A stretch of DNA of 64,000 nt from Hydrogenophaga sp040372165 (GTDB taxonomy: Bacteria; Pseudomonadota; Gammaproteobacteria; Burkholderiales; Burkholderiaceae_C): contig NZ_BAABWG010000001.1 in assembly GCF_040372165.1 (NCBI RefSeq), positions 310,001-374,000 of the forward strand, given 5' to 3'. Below the pieces are notes generated by a model. The model saw only the letters and a list, made by a program, of their open reading frames with translations. It was not told the DNA's origin and searched no databases. The translations under genes were made by a program, and so were the position numbers. Below are positions 60,493 through 64,000 of the stretch, piece by piece (positions within the stretch are counted from its first letter, which is position 1; every line of letters starts with the position of its first letter).

Positions 60493-62102
60493 AGGCGCAC
60501 CAGACGGAAGAACGGCATGATGATGTCAACGTATGCATTGAGGAATGCCCAGGCCATCAATGCCATGGCGGCGACCATCGTGGCGCTTTGCCATTTGAAC
60601 CACCGGGTGGCCAGGACAAAGGACGTCATCAGCAGCGGAACGAAGGGAAAAATGTAGCGCCCCTGGATGCCGTGGACCTGACCGGTCAGGTAGTAGGCCT
60701 CGTGCCCCTTCTTGAACAGCACCAGCGTAAACAGAACGGCAATGATGATGCCGTAGGCGATGAGGCGGCTGTCAATCTTCCGGTGCAGGACCACAAGCGG
60801 CACGCTGGCAATCGCGGCAAACAGCAAGGTTGCCTGTACAAAATGATAGACAAAGCTGACAGTCCAGTGCAGCTTGTTGCTCAGCAGGTAGCCGGCCAGC
60901 GAAATGCAAACCGCTGCGATGACACATGCCATCAGGCCATACTTGCGCACTGGCGCGACGTCAAGCCAGCGCATGGCCCATCCCTGGACGGACTGTGGCC
61001 GGGGCAATGCATCTTTCGCGGGCTGTCCAGCCTGCGCCACTTCGCGCAAGGCACGAAACACCCCAGCGGCCAGCATCAGAACGAATACCAGCGAGACGGC
61101 GATGAAGATCTGGTAGGAGATGCCCTCGACGCGCGTCATCTGCGCGCCATTGCAGAACTTTTGGATCACGTCGAGCGACCTGGCGGACAGGCAGTATCCC
61201 GAGAAACCCATCAGGGCATAGAAATGGTAGAGGAGCCATTCAAAGAAGGGCTGTTCCTGCAGGTACTGAAGGACTGTGTAGTCAGGGGCCGCGGGGGTGA
61301 GGTGTGAGCCGTAGACGTAGAGCGGATTGCCAAAAAAGAAATAGTTGCGGTACATCCACCATGCGGGCAGGCTGACGGATATGCCCGTGAGCAGTATGGC
61401 GTGTGTCAGCCAGTGCCAGATGGGGCGGCGCAGCTCCCAGATCAGCATGCCCACAAACGCTGCGATCAGCAGCCACGCTGTCATTTTGGTGCCGCCCGCT
61501 ATGGCCAGCCAGAATGCACAGAGGTAGGCGTCGATCGTTCGCTGGCCCAGGACAAAACGCACTAGGTACAGCGTCGCCGCTGCCGAAACCGTGGTCAGGA
61601 ACAGGTCATTGGTGATGACTGAGCCCAGGTGATTGGCCATGGGCACAAAACCCAAAAGGGTCGCACCGGCCGTTGCGGTGAGCTCAGAGGCGCCGGTTGC
61701 CCGCAGCGTCTTGAAAATCAGCAGGACGAGGAAGCCCAGGGACAGTGCCGAGACGAGCCGGGGGACCCGCCCCAGCTTGGCTTTGTCATCCGTGAACTTC
61801 TTGGCCACCGCATACGGGATGGCTGCCACTGCGTAATAGATGGGAGGGTGCTGGACGATGTAGTTGAAGCGGTCGCGATTGACTGGCTCCTCAAAGTCCT
61901 TCCAAAGGTCGGCAGGAATGGCTCCTCTGTCATCGGCTGGTCGTCCCAGAACGGGAAGCGGGCGGCCCTTGGTCATGTCCACTACGTACGCATAATGGCC
62001 GCTTTCGTCCGGGCCATCGCCCAGGGGCGTGACAAACCATGCAAGAAACAGTGCTTGCAGGGTAAACAGGATGGAAATGGCGTGAATGGGCCGGAAGTTC
62101 AT
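60489..62102 (-). CDS. GT-C-type membrane glycosyltransferase (GT39/DUF2142-like)
   Basis: A 537-residue protein with about ten to twelve helices. The first external loop has TPLGDGPDESGHYAYVVDM at residues 25-44, the acidic D..DE motif expected of GT-C enzymes that use polyprenyl-phosphate sugars in the periplasm. FNYIVQHPPIYYAVAAIPY follows, and late helices include YYLTGQVHGIQGRYIFPFVP, a pattern familiar from DUF2142/GT39-like proteins. It probably adds a sugar to a lipid-linked or exported glycan from undecaprenyl-phosphate sugar. The GT2 protein at 33369 (with C-terminal helices) could supply the donor. ATGA coupling to the downstream unknown gene. Confidence 0.85.
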   Translation of the reverse strand: MNFRPIHAISILFTLQALFLAWFVTPLGDGPDESGHYAYVVDMTKGRPLPVLGRPADDRGAIPADLWKDFEEPVNRDRFNYIVQHPPIYYAVAAIPYAVAKKFTDDKAKLGRVPRLVSALSLGFLVLLIFKTLRATGASELTATAGATLLGFVPMANHLGSVITNDLFLTTVSAAATLYLVRFVLGQRTIDAYLCAFWLAIAGGTKMTAWLLIAAFVGMLIWELRRPIWHWLTHAILLTGISVSLPAWWMYRNYFFFGNPLYVYGSHLTPAAPDYTVLQYLQEQPFFEWLLYHFYALMGFSGYCLSARSLDVIQKFCNGAQMTRVEGISYQIFIAVSLVFVLMLAAGVFRALREVAQAGQPAKDALPRPQSVQGWAMRWLDVAPVRKYGLMACVIAAVCISLAGYLLSNKLHWTVSFVYHFVQATLLFAAIASVPLVVLHRKIDSRLIAYGIIIAVLFTLVLFKKGHEAYYLTGQVHGIQGRYIFPFVPLLMTSFVLATRWFKWQSATMVAAMALMAWAFLNAYVDIIMPFFRLVRL

Positions 62103-62114
62103 GACGATCTGAGC

Positions 62115-63050
62115 TTACAGGATTCGACGACTCAACATGCCAAGGCCAAACGCCAGCGCATCACCAAGCATGTTGGTCAGGCGCATGCTGATGCCCAGCC
62201 CGACAGCAGCGCCTTCTCCAACCACTGGGGACAGCAGCAACACCATGACGGCCTCGCGTACCCCTACGCCTCCTGGAGCGCCAGGTACGACGTAGCCCAC
62301 GGTCCAGGATGCGATGTAAAGCACCGTGATCATGTAGTACTCGCCTTGCGGCACATGAAATAGCCACGCTGCCTGCAGTTTCACAATCGCCCCCAAAGTG
62401 TGAAAGCCCACCAGGATCAAAGCACTGACGAGCAGTGCCGTGCGCAGCGAAGGTGTGGCTATCAATTCCCCTTTGCCGATTTTGCGACTGATGCCTGGCA
62501 TCAGCTTGTTCATCACGGTGATGCCGATCCACGGGATGAACATCAGCAAGCCAGTGATGGCCAGCAAGTGAGGCGCTTCCAGGTGGGATGGCAGAAGCTC
62601 CCGCAGGGTGTCCGAGTAAAAGTACGCGGCCAGTGCTGCAAAAGTTGAGCCTATGGCCAGGTGCCACAGTACATCAACCATGATGGTGTTCATGGACACT
62701 GCAACGGGAACGCCGGCGGATGAACCCAAGGCAGCGCGGCCGGCGAAATGTCCCACGTTGCCGGGCAGATATTTGCCGAACTGGGAAATCAGCATGATCT
62801 GAATGGACTTGCCCGGCCGCAGCTTCACCCCGTGGTCCTTGAGCTGAATTCGCCAAACGTATCCGGTGAGAACGTTGGTGAACAGAATGCCCAGAACGGA
62901 GAGCACCACGGCAGCCAGACTGCGCGCGTTCCATTCAATGTGCGGAATGTCATCCAGACGAAGGTAAAAAGAACGAAAAAAGTAGACCACTGCCGCAGCA
63001 ACCACTGCGTAGGAGGCCATTTTGAAAATGAGCTTTCCGTTGATTTTCAT
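62115..63050 (-). CDS. UPF0104/lysylphosphatidylglycerol synthase transmembrane-domain protein
   Basis: A 311-residue membrane protein of the UPF0104/AglD/MprF-transmembrane family, with about eight helices. It starts KLIFKMASYAVVAAAVVYFF, contains SQFGKYLPGNVGHFAGRAAL near residue 92, a strong family motif, and YVVPGAPGGVGVREAVMVLL near 260. In MprF this region flips lipids; in polysaccharide loci such proteins are found beside GT-C enzymes and may flip a polyprenyl-linked sugar. It is 12 bases from both neighbours, so co-transcribed. Confidence 0.88.
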   Translation of the reverse strand: MKINGKLIFKMASYAVVAAAVVYFFRSFYLRLDDIPHIEWNARSLAAVVLSVLGILFTNVLTGYVWRIQLKDHGVKLRPGKSIQIMLISQFGKYLPGNVGHFAGRAALGSSAGVPVAVSMNTIMVDVLWHLAIGSTFAALAAYFYSDTLRELLPSHLEAPHLLAITGLLMFIPWIGITVMNKLMPGISRKIGKGELIATPSLRTALLVSALILVGFHTLGAIVKLQAAWLFHVPQGEYYMITVLYIASWTVGYVVPGAPGGVGVREAVMVLLLSPVVGEGAAVGLGISMRLTNMLGDALAFGLGMLSRRIL

Positions 63051-63062
63051 GCCGCTTTGTCG

Positions 63063-64000
63063 TCAATGCTTCTGGGGTGAAGCGGCTTCCTTGATGATCG
63101 CGTCCAGGCCCTTGCCCAGCCGTTCAACGGTCGCGTTTTCCAGAAAGATCTTGTGCCCGTTTTCTGCCAGGCGCTCGCGCAACGCCGGATCGTTTTTCAG
63201 CGTCAGAATGGCGTCCGCAATGGCTTGTGGGTTGGCCGGGTCTACCAGATAAACGCTCTCGCCGTGCTTGAGCAGTTCCTGCACTGGCTGGTTGCGCCGT
63301 GTGATGAGTGGCTTGGCCATGCCGATGGCTTCGTTGACCTTGTTGGTCAACACCAGCTCAGCCCGCATGTTGTCGCCAAAGATGCCCAGGCACACGTCCG
63401 CGTTGGCCATGTAGGAGGCCAGTCCATCGTATGGCACCGGGTCGAGGAGGGTGATGTTGCGGACCTCCAGTTTCCGCATCAGCGCCATGTCGTCATCAAA
63501 GGTCTGTCCCCGGCCGACGATCTGGAAGCTCACGCCTTTGTCTTCAAGCAGTTTGGCTGCGCGAATGATGTGGCGGACCCCATGAAAAGGGATGAACTCT
63601 CCGTGAAAATGCACCCGGAACGTATCAAACACCTCTGTGGCTTCGCGGGGGTGAATCACGCCGTCATCCACAGCGAGAAACAGCCGGCGAAGCTTGCTCG
63701 TTTCGCTGTTGGCATATTGGCCAAAGTGGTTGATGATGTGCTGGCTATCAAGAATGGACCGTTTGGCACATGCATAGGCGAGCCAGTCCGACATCGCATA
63801 GACCTTGGCCTTGAAACTGCCAGGTGCCGCGGCGCCGCGGTCGTGGACCATGGTGTCGTAGGTCGTGATGTACATGTCGAACACGATTGGCTTCCAGGTC
63901 AGCATGCGCATGGCAGGCATGAGCAGCTGGCCATAGAAGCCCACCAGAACGACATCACACGAAGGAGCCAGCCGTGCTGCTTTGAGCAGGAGCCCAGGGT
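63063..64000 (-). CDS. Glycosyltransferase, GT4-like (5' end outside window)
   Basis: A GT-B protein whose reading frame stays open to the right window edge, so the true start lies beyond 64000; at least 312 residues are visible. Acceptor half: VVLVGFYGQLLMPAMRML, FDMYITTYDTMVHD and ILDSQHIINHFGQ. Linker and donor half: RRLFLAVDDGVIHPREA, FRVHFHGEFIPFHGVRHII, VSFQIVGRGQTFDDDMALM, VCLGIFGDNMRAELVLTNKVNEAIGMAKP-type region (degenerate E-x7-E) and YLVDPANPQAIADAILTL. Likely part of the same polysaccharide operon. Donor unknown. Confidence 0.85.
   Translation of the reverse strand, partial: PGLLLKAARLAPSCDVVLVGFYGQLLMPAMRMLTWKPIVFDMYITTYDTMVHDRGAAAPGSFKAKVYAMSDWLAYACAKRSILDSQHIINHFGQYANSETSKLRRLFLAVDDGVIHPREATEVFDTFRVHFHGEFIPFHGVRHIIRAAKLLEDKGVSFQIVGRGQTFDDDMALMRKLEVRNITLLDPVPYDGLASYMANADVCLGIFGDNMRAELVLTNKVNEAIGMAKPLITRRNQPVQELLKHGESVYLVDPANPQAIADAILTLKNDPALRERLAENGHKIFLENATVERLGKGLDAIIKEAASPQKH

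Noticed and set aside
25514..64000. Mobile-element origin of the polysaccharide locus
   Set aside because: No transposase, integrase, tRNA or flanking direct repeat seen; only one gene (42846-44564) is obviously off in composition.

Overview
The window looks like a chromosomal segment of a betaproteobacterium, most likely Burkholderiales and probably Comamonadaceae (Hydrogenophaga/Acidovorax-like). The reasons are high G+C, the order rpsP-rimM-trmD-rplS, an orn / M48 protease / rsgA neighbourhood, a CobD/CbiB-like AmpE-type protein, a DUF2239 gene, and a Pcm-like/rhodanese/tolC string. This placement rests on gene content and order read by eye, not on a database search. No rRNA, tRNA, CRISPR array, transposase or phage gene was seen.

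Left part (1-13.6 kb). A leftward string encodes a TetR regulator, a membrane fusion protein, an RND efflux pump, a divergent Pcm-like methyltransferase, a single-domain rhodanese and a TolC-type outer membrane channel that runs off the left edge: a complete tripartite efflux system with two small enzymes embedded in it. Next come a DUF2239 gene with an unusual double operator, glutaryl-CoA dehydrogenase with a divergent LysR regulator, msrA, a DMT-family exporter, an AEC-family transporter and a TM2/NINE membrane protein coupled to a GNAT acetyltransferase.

Middle part (14.2-25.5 kb). This is core housekeeping: the ribosomal/tRNA modification operon rpsP-rimM-trmD-rplS ending in a strong terminator, a CoA-type Nudix hydrolase, an AmpE-like membrane protein, rsgA and an M48 protease (leftward), orn, a PiT phosphate transporter and an RhlE-type DEAD-box RNA helicase with a long structured leader and an arginine/glycine-rich tail. 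A perfect 32-base palindrome then terminates both rhlE and the leftward locus beyond it.

Right part (25.5-64 kb). Everything is on the minus strand and forms one surface-polysaccharide locus, probably an ABC-transporter-exported O antigen or capsule. It contains dTDP-rhamnose genes (rfbB, rfbD, rfbA, rfbC), a GDP-mannose enzyme, UDP-GlcNAc 2-epimerase, a WbpM/CapD-type 4,6-dehydratase with a 4-reductase-like epimerase and a short priming sugar-phosphate transferase (together fitting a UDP-N-acetylquinovosamine priming route), Wzm/Wzt exporters, many glycosyltransferases including a 905-residue RgpF-like/GT4 fusion, two tandem LtaS/MdoB-like sulfatase-fold transferases, a NodB-fold deacetylase-like protein beside a PaaK/CapK-type adenylating enzyme, two acyltransferase-3 proteins, a flippase-like UPF0104 protein, a GT-C membrane transferase and several proteins I cannot name. 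Eleven junctions in the window are four-base start/stop overlaps, ten of them in this locus, implying tight translational coupling. The locus continues beyond the right edge.

The best candidates for undescribed biology are the decoration module of the polysaccharide locus (CapK-like ligase + deacetylase-like protein; tandem LtaS-like transferases separated by a 361-base spacer holding a large dyad), an unknown protein at 34385-35257, a C8 tract at the start of a glycosyltransferase gene, and the DUF2239 protein, which carries an AT-hook-like sequence and has two 18-base repeats between its promoter elements and its start codon.
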